Of a DNA stretch of 39,079 nucleotides, positions 25,591 to 34,044 are shown piece after piece. The notes under the pieces were generated by a model. That model did no database searches. It worked only from the letters and a program-made list of their open reading frames with translations, and was not told the DNA's origin. The translations under genes and the position numbers were made by a program. The DNA comes from an uncultured Eubacterium sp. Its GTDB lineage: Bacteria > Bacillota > Clostridia > Oscillospirales > Acutalibacteraceae. Numbering within the stretch: position 1 is the stretch's first letter; each line of letters opens with the position of its first letter. The stretch lies in NCBI GenBank assembly GCA_905233545.1, contig CAJOEV010000017.1, positions 1 through 39,079 of the forward strand, given 5' to 3'.

Positions 25591-26139
25591 ATGAAAAAGC
25601 TTTTGATAATTAACGGCTCTCCGAGAAAAAAAGGAGTTTGTGCAGAGGTGATAAACCAGGTTAAACCCTATTTTGCAGATTGCGAAATCAAGGAGTATGA
25701 CACTTATAAACTCTCTCCTGCGCCGTGTACTGCCTGCTGTTATTGTGAACAGCACGAGGGTTGTTCGAATCACGACCTCGATATTTTCTTTGAAGATTAT
25801 GAAAGCGCTGATTATGTTGCAATTTTTAGCCCTGTTTATAATAATTTCTTTCCTGCACCGCTTAAGGCTGTAATAGACAGATTTCAGCGTTATTATTCAG
25901 CTCGTTTCTGCAGGGGAGCCGACCCTGCTATTGAAAAGCCGAAAAGTGCGGGACTTGTTGTTGTAAGCGGGTCAAATGCAAGGCAGAATGCTGATTTTAT
26001 GACTAACACGCTTAAACAGTGTTTGCCGATTTTGAATACTCAGCTAAAGGCAAGGTATTATATACCCGGCACAGATTCAAAGAGCTATACTTTCAATATT
26101 ACCGAGCTTGATAAATTTGTTCATCAGCTCAGAAGATAA
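25591..26139 (+). CDS. Flavodoxin-fold NAD(P)H-dependent FMN reductase / iron-sulfur flavoprotein-like
   Basis: The 182-residue product begins LLIINGSPRKKGVC, the FMN phosphate loop of the NADPH-dependent FMN reductase family, and continues with a Rossmann-like flavodoxin fold (FSPVYNNFFPAPLKAVIDR). A cysteine cluster PCTACCYCEQHEGC has the C-x2-C-x2-C-x5-C spacing seen in iron-sulfur flavoproteins, where it can bind a [4Fe-4S] cluster. Many plain family members share it without proof of a cluster. An AAGGAG lies upstream of the ATG. It stands between two terminator-like structures and is probably monocistronic. The electron acceptor is unknown. Confidence 0.83.
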   Translation: MKKLLIINGSPRKKGVCAEVINQVKPYFADCEIKEYDTYKLSPAPCTACCYCEQHEGCSNHDLDIFFEDYESADYVAIFSPVYNNFFPAPLKAVIDRFQRYYSARFCRGADPAIEKPKSAGLVVVSGSNARQNADFMTNTLKQCLPILNTQLKARYYIPGTDSKSYTFNITELDKFVHQLRR

Positions 26140-26167
26140 AAGCAGCGCATTAATGCGTTGCTTTTTA
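26138..26167 (+). terminator. Terminator of the flavoprotein gene
   Basis: AAAAGCAGCGCATT and AATGCGTTGCTTTT form a hairpin with one G-T pair and a T run, directly overlapping the TAA stop. Confidence 0.82.
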
Positions 26168-26187
26168 TAAATTATAATATTATAATA

Positions 26188-26216
26188 TTGCAATATATAT
26201 TATAATATGTTATAAT
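26188..26216 (+). promoter_or_regulatory. Promoter of the ruvC-ruvA-ruvB block
   Basis: TTGCAA (26188-26193) and TATAAT (26211-26216) have a 17-bp spacer in an extremely AT-rich stretch with several additional TATAAT-like hexamers (26174-26216). Other start points are possible. Confidence 0.6.
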
Positions 26217-26247
26217 ATACTGAATATATAGTAGGGTAGTATGCGTT

Positions 26248-26772
26248 ATGGTGATATTAGGAATAGACCCGGGTTACGCGATAATAGGCTGGGGATGCGT
26301 TGAGTACTCCCGCGGTAAGTTTTCGGTGCTCGGATACGGTGCAATAACAACCGAAGCAAAAACGCCTTTTCCCGAAAGACTTCAGATTATATACAATGAT
26401 ATGTGCTATCTCTTTGAGAAGTATAAGCCTGAAGCTATGAGTATGGAAAAGCTGTTTTATAATTCAAATCAGAAAACCGTTATTGATGTTGCGCAGGCAA
26501 GGGGAGTTATAACTCTTGCGGCTCAGATGTACGGCAAGGACATTTTTGAATATACTCCTCTGCAGGTTAAGCAGTCCGTAACAGGTTATGGAAGAGCTGA
26601 AAAGAAACAGGTTCAGGAAATGACCAAAAGTATTCTCGGGCTTAACGCTGTACCCAAGCCCGACGATACTGCTGACGCGCTTGCTATGGCAATCTGTCAC
26701 GGTCATTCAAGCGCTTCGTCAATAGGCAGGCTGAATAATATGATTAATAATCAAATCGGTGATAATAAATGA
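26248..26772 (+). CDS. ruvC: Crossover junction endodeoxyribonuclease RuvC
   Basis: It resolves Holliday junctions by symmetrical nicking. The 174-residue product has the first catalytic aspartate D7 in GIDPGYAIIGWG, the glutamate in MSMEKLFYNSNQKT, and the late KPDDTADALAMAICHGH with the remaining acidic residues. The upstream GTAGGG ribosome binding site is weak. It overlaps ruvA by four bases (ATGA). All three ruv genes are together, unlike Bacillus, which lacks ruvC and uses RecU. Confidence 0.95.
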   Translation: MVILGIDPGYAIIGWGCVEYSRGKFSVLGYGAITTEAKTPFPERLQIIYNDMCYLFEKYKPEAMSMEKLFYNSNQKTVIDVAQARGVITLAAQMYGKDIFEYTPLQVKQSVTGYGRAEKKQVQEMTKSILGLNAVPKPDDTADALAMAICHGHSSASSIGRLNNMINNQIGDNK

Positions 26773-27374
26773 TTTATAATGTAAAAGGTATTTTAACATA
26801 TGTCGACCCGACATTTGCGGTCGTTGAATGCGGCGGCGTCGGTTTCAAGTGCTTCATCAGCACAACAACGCTCAAAGAGCTTCCTTCTGGCGGCAAAGAG
26901 GTCAATCTCTATACTCATCTTGCCGTAAGAGAGGATGCAATGGATTTATACGGTTTCAAAGAGCTTGAGGAGCTTGAAGCTTTCAAACTTCTCATATCGG
27001 TTTCGGGAATCGGTCCGAAGGCTGCAATGGCAATCCTCAGCGTTCTTTCTCCCGATAAGCTTTCGCTTGCAATCTCAAGCGGCGATATAAGAGCCATTTC
27101 AAGCGCTCAGGGAGTCGGCAAGAAAACAGCTGAAAGAGTTGTTCTTGAACTAAAAGACAAAATGGTCGGCATTGCTTCTTCTTCATCAGCTTCTGTTATT
27201 GAAGGAATACAGTCAGTCGCTTCTTCAAGCAATGCTCAGGAGGCTGTTGAGGTACTCGTAACCCTTGGCTTCAATCAGAGTGATGCAAGCGCTGCAGTCG
27301 GAAAGATGGATAAAAGTCTTTCAACTGATGATATGGTTAGAAAAGCTCTTAAAGAATTATCAACTCAACTTTAA
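26769..27374 (+). CDS. ruvA: Holliday junction branch migration protein RuvA
   Basis: This 201-residue tetrameric DNA-binding subunit targets RuvB to four-way junctions. The N-terminal OB fold (MIYNVKGILTYVDPTFAVVE) is followed by tandem helix-hairpin-helix motifs (LLISVSGIGPKAAMAILS and SAQGVGKKTAERVVLELKDK). A serine-rich linker leads to the C-terminal RuvB-binding domain (EAVEVLVTLGFNQSDA). It overlaps ruvC by ATGA, and ruvB starts 20 bases on. Confidence 0.96.
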   Translation: MIYNVKGILTYVDPTFAVVECGGVGFKCFISTTTLKELPSGGKEVNLYTHLAVREDAMDLYGFKELEELEAFKLLISVSGIGPKAAMAILSVLSPDKLSLAISSGDIRAISSAQGVGKKTAERVVLELKDKMVGIASSSSASVIEGIQSVASSSNAQEAVEVLVTLGFNQSDASAAVGKMDKSLSTDDMVRKALKELSTQL

Positions 27375-27394
27375 AAATTATTGAGGTTTTTTAA

Positions 27395-28447
27395 ATGATA
27401 GAAAATGAAATGGATTTTGAGGGACGTCTTTCGGCTCCCGAATATATCGAAGGGGATAACGAAATAGAAAACTCCCTTCGCCCAAAACAGCTGTCCGATT
27501 ATATCGGTCAGGTTAAGGCAAAGGAGAATTTATCTGTTTATATCCAGGCAGCAAAGCTCAGAAATGAACCGCTTGACCATGTTTTGCTCTACGGTCCTCC
27601 GGGACTCGGTAAAACAACTCTTGCAGGAATAGTTGCTAATGAGCTTGGTGTTAATTTAAGAATAACATCGGGTCCTGCAATTGAAAAGCAGGGCGATTTG
27701 GTTGCAATCCTTTCGAATCTTGAAAACGGCGATGTTCTTTTCATAGATGAAATTCACCGTTTAAACAGAACTGTTGAGGAAATCCTCTATCCGGCAATGG
27801 AGGACGGCAAGATTGATATAATTATCGGAAAGGGACCGTCTGCAAGAAGCTTTCAGCTCTCGCTTCCGAAGTTCACATTAATCGGTGCAACAACAAGAGC
27901 GGGTCAGATTTCAGCTCCTCTTCGTGACCGTTTCGGTGTTATATTAAGACTTGAAATGTATACGAATGAAGAGCTTGCCGAAATCGTTAAACGCTCATCA
28001 AAGATTTTGAATATTCCGCTTGATGATGATGGAGCCGCTATTATTGCAAGCCGTTCAAGAGGAACTCCCCGTATTGCAAACAGACTTCTTAAACGCTCAC
28101 GCGATTTTGCTGAGGTTAAATACGAAGGTATAATCAACAAGAATGCTGCAAACGAAGCACTTTCAAGTATGGACATCGACGAGCTCGGTCTTGACACAAT
28201 AGACAGAAGACTGCTTTCAACAATGATTAAGAATTATAACGGCGGTCCTGTCGGACTTGAAACGATTTCAGCGGCTATCGGCGAGGAATCAGTTACAATT
28301 GAAGATGTTTATGAGCCGTATTTAATGCAGATTGGCTTCTTGGCAAGAACTCCGAGGGGAAGATGTGTTACCCCTGCAGGATATAAGCATCTCGGAATTG
28401 AATTCAATCCCGATAACAATAGTATCCAGCAAAAACTTGATTTATAA
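27395..28447 (+). CDS. ruvB: Holliday junction branch migration ATPase RuvB
   Basis: This 350-residue AAA+ motor drives branch migration. [11 protein letters not shown], Walker [11 protein letters not shown], Walker [12 protein letters not shown], the sensor [18 protein letters not shown] with its arginine finger, and the C-terminal winged helix ([11 protein letters not shown]) are all in place. The gene is full length. GAGG precedes the ATG at 27395, and glmM begins 14 bases after the stop. Confidence 0.97.
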   Translation: MIENEMDFEGRLSAPEYIEGDNEIENSLRPKQLSDYIGQVKAKENLSVYIQAAKLRNEPLDHVLLYGPPGLGKTTLAGIVANELGVNLRITSGPAIEKQGDLVAILSNLENGDVLFIDEIHRLNRTVEEILYPAMEDGKIDIIIGKGPSARSFQLSLPKFTLIGATTRAGQISAPLRDRFGVILRLEMYTNEELAEIVKRSSKILNIPLDDDGAAIIASRSRGTPRIANRLLKRSRDFAEVKYEGIINKNAANEALSSMDIDELGLDTIDRRLLSTMIKNYNGGPVGLETISAAIGEESVTIEDVYEPYLMQIGFLARTPRGRCVTPAGYKHLGIEFNPDNNSIQQKLDL

Positions 28448-28461
28448 GAAAGGTGATAACA

Positions 28462-29814
28462 ATGGGAAGACTATTTGGAACTGACGGTGTCAGAGGAATT
28501 GCAAATAAAGATTTAACTAATGAACTTGCGATGAAAATCGGTTCGGCAGCAGCTGCCGTTTTGCTTAAGGAAGCAAAGAGCGCAAAGCCAACTGTTTTAA
28601 TAGGGAAGGATACAAGAGCTTCGGGCGATATGCTTGAAGCTGCGCTCACAGCGGGTCTTTGCTCCGTCGGATGCAATGTTTTATCAATCGGTATTGTTCC
28701 GACTCCTGCGGTTGCGTATCTTGTAGGTAAATACGAATGTGAAGCAGGAATTATGATTTCCGCTTCTCATAATCCCTGTGAATACAACGGAATAAAGATT
28801 TTCCAAAAGAGCGGATATAAGCTTGATGATTCAATCGAGGATGAAATTGAAAAGATTATTCTCGGTGAGGAAGAGCATCCCGAGCTTAAAATCGGAGGAG
28901 AAGTCGGAAACAGACTTTATTCAAAGACCGCTGTCAAGGATTATATTGAGCATGTTGTTGAAACAACGGATGTTCGCTTTGACGGAATGAGCATTGCTCT
29001 TGACTGTGCAAACGGCTCTGCATCCGTATGTGCTAAAGAAATTTTCACAGCACTCGGCGCAAAGTGCCTTATGCTTTCCGATACGCCCGACGGAACAAAT
29101 ATCAATAATAACTGCGGCTCAACCCATCCGGAAGAACTTATGAAGTTCGTTAAGGATGCAGGACTAGACCTTGGACTTGCTTTTGACGGTGATGCCGACA
29201 GAATGCTTGCTGTTGATGAAAACGGAGAGCTTGTTGACGGTGATAAGGTTATTGCTATCTGCGCTAACAAGATGAAGAACGAAGGAAGACTCAAAAATAA
29301 CACTGCCGTTGTAACGGTTATGAGTAATATGGGATTCTTCAAGTTCTGCGATGAATATGACATTCACTGTGCAAGGACCGCTGTAGGCGACAGATACGTT
29401 CTTGAAAGAATGCTCAAAGATGACTACAATATCGGCGGAGAACAGTCGGGTCATGTTATTTTCCTTGATTATGCAACAACGGGTGACGGCGAACTTTCAG
29501 GCGTTCAGCTTATTGAAACCGTTGTTAAAAGCGGTAAAAAGCTCAGCGAGCTTGCAAAGATAATGACAGTTTATCCCCAGGTGCTTATTAATGTTAAGGT
29601 ATCCCCTGAGGGTAAGCAGAAATATAATAACGATGAATATATCATTGCCGCAACCCAGAAGGCAGAGATGGAGCTTATGGGAGACGGAAGAGTTCTTGTC
29701 CGTGTCAGCGGAACTGAGCCGCTTGTTCGTGTTATGCTTGAAGGAAAGGATATTGAGCATATAACAAAGCTTGGAAATGATATAGCAGAAGTCGTAAGAG
29801 AGAGACTCTCTTAA
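28462..29814 (+). CDS. glmM: Phosphoglucosamine mutase
   Basis: It interconverts glucosamine 6- and 1-phosphate on the way to UDP-GlcNAc for peptidoglycan. The 450-residue product begins MGRLFGTDGVRG. The phosphoserine is S102 in ISASHNP, the Mg2+ loop is FDGDADR, the substrate loop is GEQSGH, and the C-terminal phosphate site is RVSGTEPLVRVM. The frame also contains a GTG at 28453 within the AAAGGTGAT ribosome binding site; the ATG at 28462 was chosen. Confidence 0.96.
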   Translation: MGRLFGTDGVRGIANKDLTNELAMKIGSAAAAVLLKEAKSAKPTVLIGKDTRASGDMLEAALTAGLCSVGCNVLSIGIVPTPAVAYLVGKYECEAGIMISASHNPCEYNGIKIFQKSGYKLDDSIEDEIEKIILGEEEHPELKIGGEVGNRLYSKTAVKDYIEHVVETTDVRFDGMSIALDCANGSASVCAKEIFTALGAKCLMLSDTPDGTNINNNCGSTHPEELMKFVKDAGLDLGLAFDGDADRMLAVDENGELVDGDKVIAICANKMKNEGRLKNNTAVVTVMSNMGFFKFCDEYDIHCARTAVGDRYVLERMLKDDYNIGGEQSGHVIFLDYATTGDGELSGVQLIETVVKSGKKLSELAKIMTVYPQVLINVKVSPEGKQKYNNDEYIIAATQKAEMELMGDGRVLVRVSGTEPLVRVMLEGKDIEHITKLGNDIAEVVRERLS

Positions 29815-29819
29815 ATTAA

Positions 29820-29897
29820 GAGTGAAGAATTGAGAGTGAAGAGTTTAGGGCGGGACACCCGCACCCGATTGTAGGGAGCAGCGACCCCGACGCTCCG
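29820..29897 (+). repeat. Composite intergenic repeat: GAGTGAAGA direct repeats plus GTAGGG-type element, copy B
   Basis: GAGTGAAGA occurs at 29820-29828 and 29834-29842. Next is a hairpin GCGGG (29850-29854) / CCCGC (29858-29862), then GTAGGGAGC (29871-29879) with arms GGAGC (29875-29879) / GCTCC (29892-29896). The two-unit layout parallels the copy upstream of rplI. It fills the 99-nt gap between glmM and the methyltransferase gene. Confidence 0.6.
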
Positions 29898-29913
29898 ATA
29901 TTAAGGATGGATT

Positions 29914-30795
29914 ATGAGAGTTGCAACAGAATGGAAGGATTATGAATTAATCGACTGTGCCTGCGGTGAAAAACTTGAACGCTGGAACAGAAAGATTTTA
30001 ATTCGTCCCGACCCGCAGGTTATATGGAAAACCCCGAGAGCCCACAGACTATGGGCTCAGCCCAATGCAAAATACTTCCGCTCAAAGCATGGCGGAGGCG
30101 AGTGGAAGGCGTATTCCCGATTGCCGGGCTCATGGCAGATAAGATATAAGGATTTAACCTTTAATATCAAAACAATGGGCTTTAAGCATACAGGAATATT
30201 TCCCGAGCAGGCAGTCAACTGGGATATGGTAAGGGACATGATAAAAAGCCGAAGTCCTCAGGAGGTTAAGGTTTTAAATCTTTTTGCCTATACAGGCGGT
30301 GCAACGGTTGCCTGCCTCAAGGAGGGCGCAAGTGTTGTTCATGTTGACGCTTCAAAAGGCATGACTAACTGGGCTAAGGAAAACGCAAAAGCAAGCGGTG
30401 TTGATGAAGGCGATGTTCGCTGGATTGTTGATGACTGCATTAAGTTTGTTCAGCGTGAAATCAAAAGAGGCAACAGATATGATATCGTTATCCTCGACCC
30501 TCCCTCATACGGAAGAGGACCCAGGGGTGAGGTTTGGCATATTGAAGATTCAATCTTTGATTTTGTTGCTCTTGTTGAGCAGGTATTAAGTGCTGAGCCT
30601 CTTGCCGTTATCCTTAATTCATACACGACTGGTCTTTCTCCTTCGGTTATGAAGTATATTCTTGATGAAACAATAACAAAAAGGCGTGGCGGATTTGCAG
30701 TTGCAGACGAAATAGGTCTTCCCGTTACTCAGACGGGCGGAGTTCTTCCGTGCGGCGCTACTGCTGTCTGGTTCAGCCAAAACGGAAATATATGA
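29914..30795 (+). CDS. Class I SAM-dependent methyltransferase (RlmI/RlmK-like, probable rRNA methyltransferase)
   Basis: This 293-residue Rossmann-fold methyltransferase of the group related to RlmI/RlmK 23S rRNA m5C/m7G enzymes (Pfam Methyltrans_SAM type) has a visible SAM-binding motif I (LNLFAYTGGATVACLKEGA) and acidic loop (VHVDASKG). The motif IV loop is ILDPPSYGRGP. The N-terminal part is short and lacks a PUA domain, unlike E. coli RlmI. An AAGGATGG lies upstream of the ATG. Its stop overlaps the ecfA1 start (ATGA). The target RNA position cannot be deduced. Confidence 0.85.
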   Translation: MRVATEWKDYELIDCACGEKLERWNRKILIRPDPQVIWKTPRAHRLWAQPNAKYFRSKHGGGEWKAYSRLPGSWQIRYKDLTFNIKTMGFKHTGIFPEQAVNWDMVRDMIKSRSPQEVKVLNLFAYTGGATVACLKEGASVVHVDASKGMTNWAKENAKASGVDEGDVRWIVDDCIKFVQREIKRGNRYDIVILDPPSYGRGPRGEVWHIEDSIFDFVALVEQVLSAEPLAVILNSYTTGLSPSVMKYILDETITKRRGGFAVADEIGLPVTQTGGVLPCGATAVWFSQNGNI

Positions 30796-31655
30796 ATATA
30801 ATAGAATTTAAGAACGTTGACTTTTCGTATTTTGTTGATGAGGAAACTCAGGATTATTCCAAAACACAGAAAAGGGAAGTCGAGGTTTTAAAGAATTTTA
30901 ATCTGAATATTGAAGAGGGCTCGTTTGTTGCTGTGCTCGGTCATAACGGCTCGGGCAAATCAACAATTGCTAAGCTCACAAATGGCATTCTCGTTCCTAA
31001 CAGCGGGGAAGTTTCGGTTAACGGAATCCCCGTTAAAGAAGATGAAAGCATCTTTGATGTCAGAAGAAATGTCGGTATGGTTTTTCAGAATCCCGATAAT
31101 CAGATTGTTTCTTCAATTGTTGAAGAGGATGTTGCATTCGGAGTTGAAAATCTCGGACATCCTCCCGAGGAATGCAGAAGAAGAGTTGATGAAGCGCTTA
31201 AAACGGTTGGTATGTCCGATTTCGCCGAAAAGTCTCCGAGCAGACTATCTGGCGGTCAGAAACAGAGGGTTGCAATTGCGGGTATTATTGCAATGAAGCC
31301 CAAGTGCATCGTTCTTGATGAGCCTACTGCTATGCTTGACCCCAGCGGAAGAAAAGAGGTTATGAAAACAATCCTCAAACTTAACAGGGAAGAGGGCATA
31401 ACAATTCTTTTGATAACCCACTACATGGACGAGGCAGTTCAGGCGGACAGAGTTGTTGTCGTTGAAAAAGGCGGGATTAAACTTGACGGGACTCCGAGAG
31501 AGATCTTTTCAAATCCCGATGAAATAAGCGCATTGCATATTGATGCTCCTCAGTCAACAATGCTTATTGACAAGCTTGGAATAAAAACAAATGAAACTGT
31601 GCTGAATGCAGATGAATGTGCAGCACTTCTGTATAATAAACTGAAAGAAAACTAA
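30792..31655 (+). CDS. ecfA1: ECF transporter ATPase EcfA1
   Basis: This 287-residue ABC ATPase of the shared energy-coupling module powers vitamin uptake by interchangeable S components. Walker A is GHNGSGKST. The ECF-type Q-loop FQNPDNQIVSSIVEEDVAFG, the signature LSGGQKQR, Walker B CIVLDEPTAMLDP and the switch histidine in ITHYMDEA are all present. The ATG at 30792 overlaps the methyltransferase stop by four bases. The frame is open further upstream only because it runs through that gene. ecfA2 starts four bases after its end. Confidence 0.95.
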   Translation: MNIIEFKNVDFSYFVDEETQDYSKTQKREVEVLKNFNLNIEEGSFVAVLGHNGSGKSTIAKLTNGILVPNSGEVSVNGIPVKEDESIFDVRRNVGMVFQNPDNQIVSSIVEEDVAFGVENLGHPPEECRRRVDEALKTVGMSDFAEKSPSRLSGGQKQRVAIAGIIAMKPKCIVLDEPTAMLDPSGRKEVMKTILKLNREEGITILLITHYMDEAVQADRVVVVEKGGIKLDGTPREIFSNPDEISALHIDAPQSTMLIDKLGIKTNETVLNADECAALLYNKLKEN

Positions 31656-31659
31656 AACC

Positions 31660-32532
31660 ATGGCTATATTAGAGTGTGAAAAGTTAACATATCTATATTC
31701 AGTCGGCACTCCGTTTGAGACTGCCGCTGTTAATAATGCTGATTTTTCATGCGAAAAGGGCGAAATAATCGGAATTATCGGACATACGGGGTCGGGTAAG
31801 TCAACGCTTATTCAGCATCTAAACGGACTTCTTGAGCCCAATGACGGTAAGGTTATTCTTAACGGAAAGGACATCTGGTCCAAGAAAAATAGAAAGAACA
31901 TCAGGCAGGTGCGTTTTGCAGTCGGTCTTTGTTTCCAGTATCCCGAATACCAGATATTTGAAGAAAGCGTTTTCAAAGAAATAGCTTATGGTCCTAAACA
32001 AATGGGACTTGATGACAAAGAGATTGAAAAGCGTGTTTACGACAGTCTTGATTATGTCGGAATAAGCAGAGAGCTTGAAAAAAAGTCTCCGTTTGATTTA
32101 TCGGGCGGGCAGAAGAGAAGAATTGCAATCGCTTCAATTATTGCTATGAAACCCGATGTATTGATTCTTGATGAGCCCTGCGCTGGCCTTGACCCCAAAG
32201 GACGTGACAGAATTCTCGATTTGATAACCTCCTATCAAAGGCAGGAGGGCAACACTGTAATATTTGTTTCTCACTCAATGGAGGATATTGCAAAAATTGC
32301 AGACCGTGTTCTTGTTATGAATAAGGGCGAGGTTGCAATGTTCGGAACTGTTGATTATGTTTTTTCACATTCTAAAGAGCTTAAAGAGATGGGGCTTAAT
32401 GTACCCGAAATCACCGATGTATTCCTTAAGCTCAGTGAAATGGGAATAGACTGCAAAACAAATATCTATACTCTTGAGCAGGCGCAGAGTGAATATGAGC
32501 GTCTTATGAGTGAAAGGGGGAGCGCCGTATGA
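31660..32532 (+). CDS. ecfA2: ECF transporter ATPase EcfA2
   Basis: This is the second ATPase of the module, 290 residues, pairing with EcfA1. Walker A is GHTGSGKST, the Q-loop is FQYPEYQIFEESVFKEIAYGP, the signature is LSGGQKRR, and the H-loop is VSHSMED. Walker B reads ILDEPCAGLDP, with cysteine where threonine is usual, a conservative change outside the catalytic glutamate. There is no clear ribosome binding site, so translation is probably coupled to ecfA1. It overlaps ecfT by four bases (ATGA). Confidence 0.95.
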   Translation: MAILECEKLTYLYSVGTPFETAAVNNADFSCEKGEIIGIIGHTGSGKSTLIQHLNGLLEPNDGKVILNGKDIWSKKNRKNIRQVRFAVGLCFQYPEYQIFEESVFKEIAYGPKQMGLDDKEIEKRVYDSLDYVGISRELEKKSPFDLSGGQKRRIAIASIIAMKPDVLILDEPCAGLDPKGRDRILDLITSYQRQEGNTVIFVSHSMEDIAKIADRVLVMNKGEVAMFGTVDYVFSHSKELKEMGLNVPEITDVFLKLSEMGIDCKTNIYTLEQAQSEYERLMSERGSAV

Positions 32533-33290
32533 TGAATGATATCACTATCGGTCAGTATTTCCCCGGGAATTCACTGCTTCATAAAACTGATGCAAGAATG
32601 AAAATAGTTTTATTGCTGTTTATGATGATTTCTGTTTTTGTTTGCAAAAACTATGTTTCTCTTGCGATTGCGGCAGCTGCAACAACACTGCTTGTGATTA
32701 TCTCAAGAATAAAGCTTTCCGTTATTTTGAAAGGGCTTAAACCGCTGTTTTTTATCATACTGTTCACTGCAGTTTTAAATATCTTCTACGGAACAGGGGA
32801 GCCGATTGCACAGTTCTGGATATTCAAGATAACCGAGAGAGGACTGAATAATGCGCTGTTTATGGGAACAAGAATAATTCTTCTTGTTGTAATCGGTCTT
32901 ATGCTGACCTACACAACAACACCTACAGCGCTGACGGATGCAATTGAATCGCTGCTCAAACCTCTGAAAATCTTTAAAGCGGATGTTCATTCGCTTGCAA
33001 TGGTTATGACAATTGCGCTCAGGTTTATTCCTATTCTTCTTGAAGAGGTTCAAAAGATAATGGCTGCTCAGAAATCAAGGGGAGCCGACCTTGAAAGCGG
33101 AGGAATAATCAAAAGAGCCAAAGCAATAGTTCCGATTCTCATTCCGCTTTTTGTTTCTTCATTCAGAAGAGCGGATGAACGGCAGAACAAAAATGAAGGT
33201 TATGCACCTGCAGACAAGAGACTATTTCTCTTTGATTGCAGTTATGATATATTTTGCAGGAATAATAACAACGCGCGTTTTATTGGGTAG
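32529..33290 (+). CDS. ecfT: ECF transporter transmembrane protein EcfT, C-terminus altered by internal deletion and frameshift
   Basis: EcfT is the membrane scaffold joining the ATPases to S components. Residues 1-217 are typical: HKTDARMKI, several transmembrane helices (about 27-85 and 110-130) and coupling helix 2 with the AQKSRGADLE motif, then VPLFVSSFRRADE-type sequence at 203-217. Family members continue with LAxAMExRxYxGGEGRTK, carrying the second coupling motif. Here that part is missing, and the frame instead reads an unrelated 36-residue polar tail to the TAG at 33288. The expected continuation GRTKMK...QTRDYFSLIAV is present in the +1 frame from 33181 and ends at a TGA (33298-33300) overlapping the truA ATG. 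A deletion of about 41 nt explains both. The protein as read is probably non-functional, unless this is an assembly error. Confidence 0.88.
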   Translation: MMNDITIGQYFPGNSLLHKTDARMKIVLLLFMMISVFVCKNYVSLAIAAAATTLLVIISRIKLSVILKGLKPLFFIILFTAVLNIFYGTGEPIAQFWIFKITERGLNNALFMGTRIILLVVIGLMLTYTTTPTALTDAIESLLKPLKIFKADVHSLAMVMTIALRFIPILLEEVQKIMAAQKSRGADLESGGIIKRAKAIVPILIPLFVSSFRRADERQNKNEGYAPADKRLFLFDCSYDIFCRNNNNARFIG

Positions 33291-33300
33291 TGTTATATGA
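33181..33300 (+). pseudogene. Out-of-frame remnant of the EcfT C-terminus
   Basis: From GGC at 33181, the frame one base ahead of the ecfT frame encodes GRTKMKVMHLQTRDYF followed by a hydrophobic helix (SLIAVMIYFAGII), and stops at TGA 33298-33300. This is the normal last stretch and final transmembrane helix of EcfT. Its stop overlaps the truA ATG as ATGA, the junction type seen elsewhere in this operon, which indicates it was the original reading frame. Confidence 0.85.
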
Positions 33301-34031
33301 GAAGATTGCTTATAACTATCAGATACGACGGCTCAGCCTATCACGGCTGGCAGGTTCAGAATAATGCCCTAACCGTTCAGGAGGTCTTTCAGAACGCTGT
33401 GGAAAAGGTGTTTAATGAAAGGCTGGATGTCAAGGGCTGTTCAAGAACGGACAGCGCTGTGCACGCAAATATGTATTGCCTTACTATCGATACCGATATG
33501 AAGATTGAAAACGAAAATGTTGTTCTTGCGCTTAATACATATCTTCCGAAAGATATTGCCGTTGTTTCGTGTGAAGAAACCGATTTTGATTTTCACCCGA
33601 GATATTCCTGTAAGTCTAAGGAATATGTTTATAAAATCTATAACGGAAAAATAAGGGACCCGTTTCTTGAAAAATATGCTTTTCACTACAGATATCCTAT
33701 TGATGTTAATCTGCTGAATAAAGAGGCACAGGCATTTGTCGGAACATATGACTTCTGCGGATTTTGTTCGGTTAAAAGTGATGTTGAGGATACCGTGAGA
33801 ACGGTTAAAAGTATATCTGTAACTAAAGACGGCGATATGGTTTATATCAAGGTTGAAGCGGACGGATTTTTGTATAATATGGTTCGAATTATGGTCGGAA
33901 CGCTTCTGTTTATCAACGAAGGCAAGATTAAAGAGGGCGAACTGACAGATATAATAAACAGCAAAGAAAGAAAGAGAGCGGGTAAAACCGCTCAGCCACA
34001 GGGATTGTATTTGAATAGAATAAATTATTGA
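33297..34031 (+). CDS. truA: tRNA pseudouridine(38-40) synthase TruA
   Basis: This 244-residue enzyme converts U38, U39 and U40 of tRNA anticodon stems to pseudouridine. The start LLITIRYDGSAYHGWQVQ, the catalytic aspartate in GCSRTDSAVHA, the AKEY-like KSKEYVYKIYNG and the C-terminal FLYNMVRIMVGTLL and GLYL are all as expected. It commonly follows ecfA1-A2-T in Firmicutes. Its start overlaps the ancestral, now out-of-frame, ecfT stop. Confidence 0.96.
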   Translation: MRRLLITIRYDGSAYHGWQVQNNALTVQEVFQNAVEKVFNERLDVKGCSRTDSAVHANMYCLTIDTDMKIENENVVLALNTYLPKDIAVVSCEETDFDFHPRYSCKSKEYVYKIYNGKIRDPFLEKYAFHYRYPIDVNLLNKEAQAFVGTYDFCGFCSVKSDVEDTVRTVKSISVTKDGDMVYIKVEADGFLYNMVRIMVGTLLFINEGKIKEGELTDIINSKERKRAGKTAQPQGLYLNRINY

Positions 34032-34044
34032 TTCGGAGAGTAAT

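Noticed and set aside
28941-29363. A 140-codon minus-strand frame inside glmM
   Set aside because: It is antisense to conserved GlmM motifs and has low-complexity serine-rich composition.
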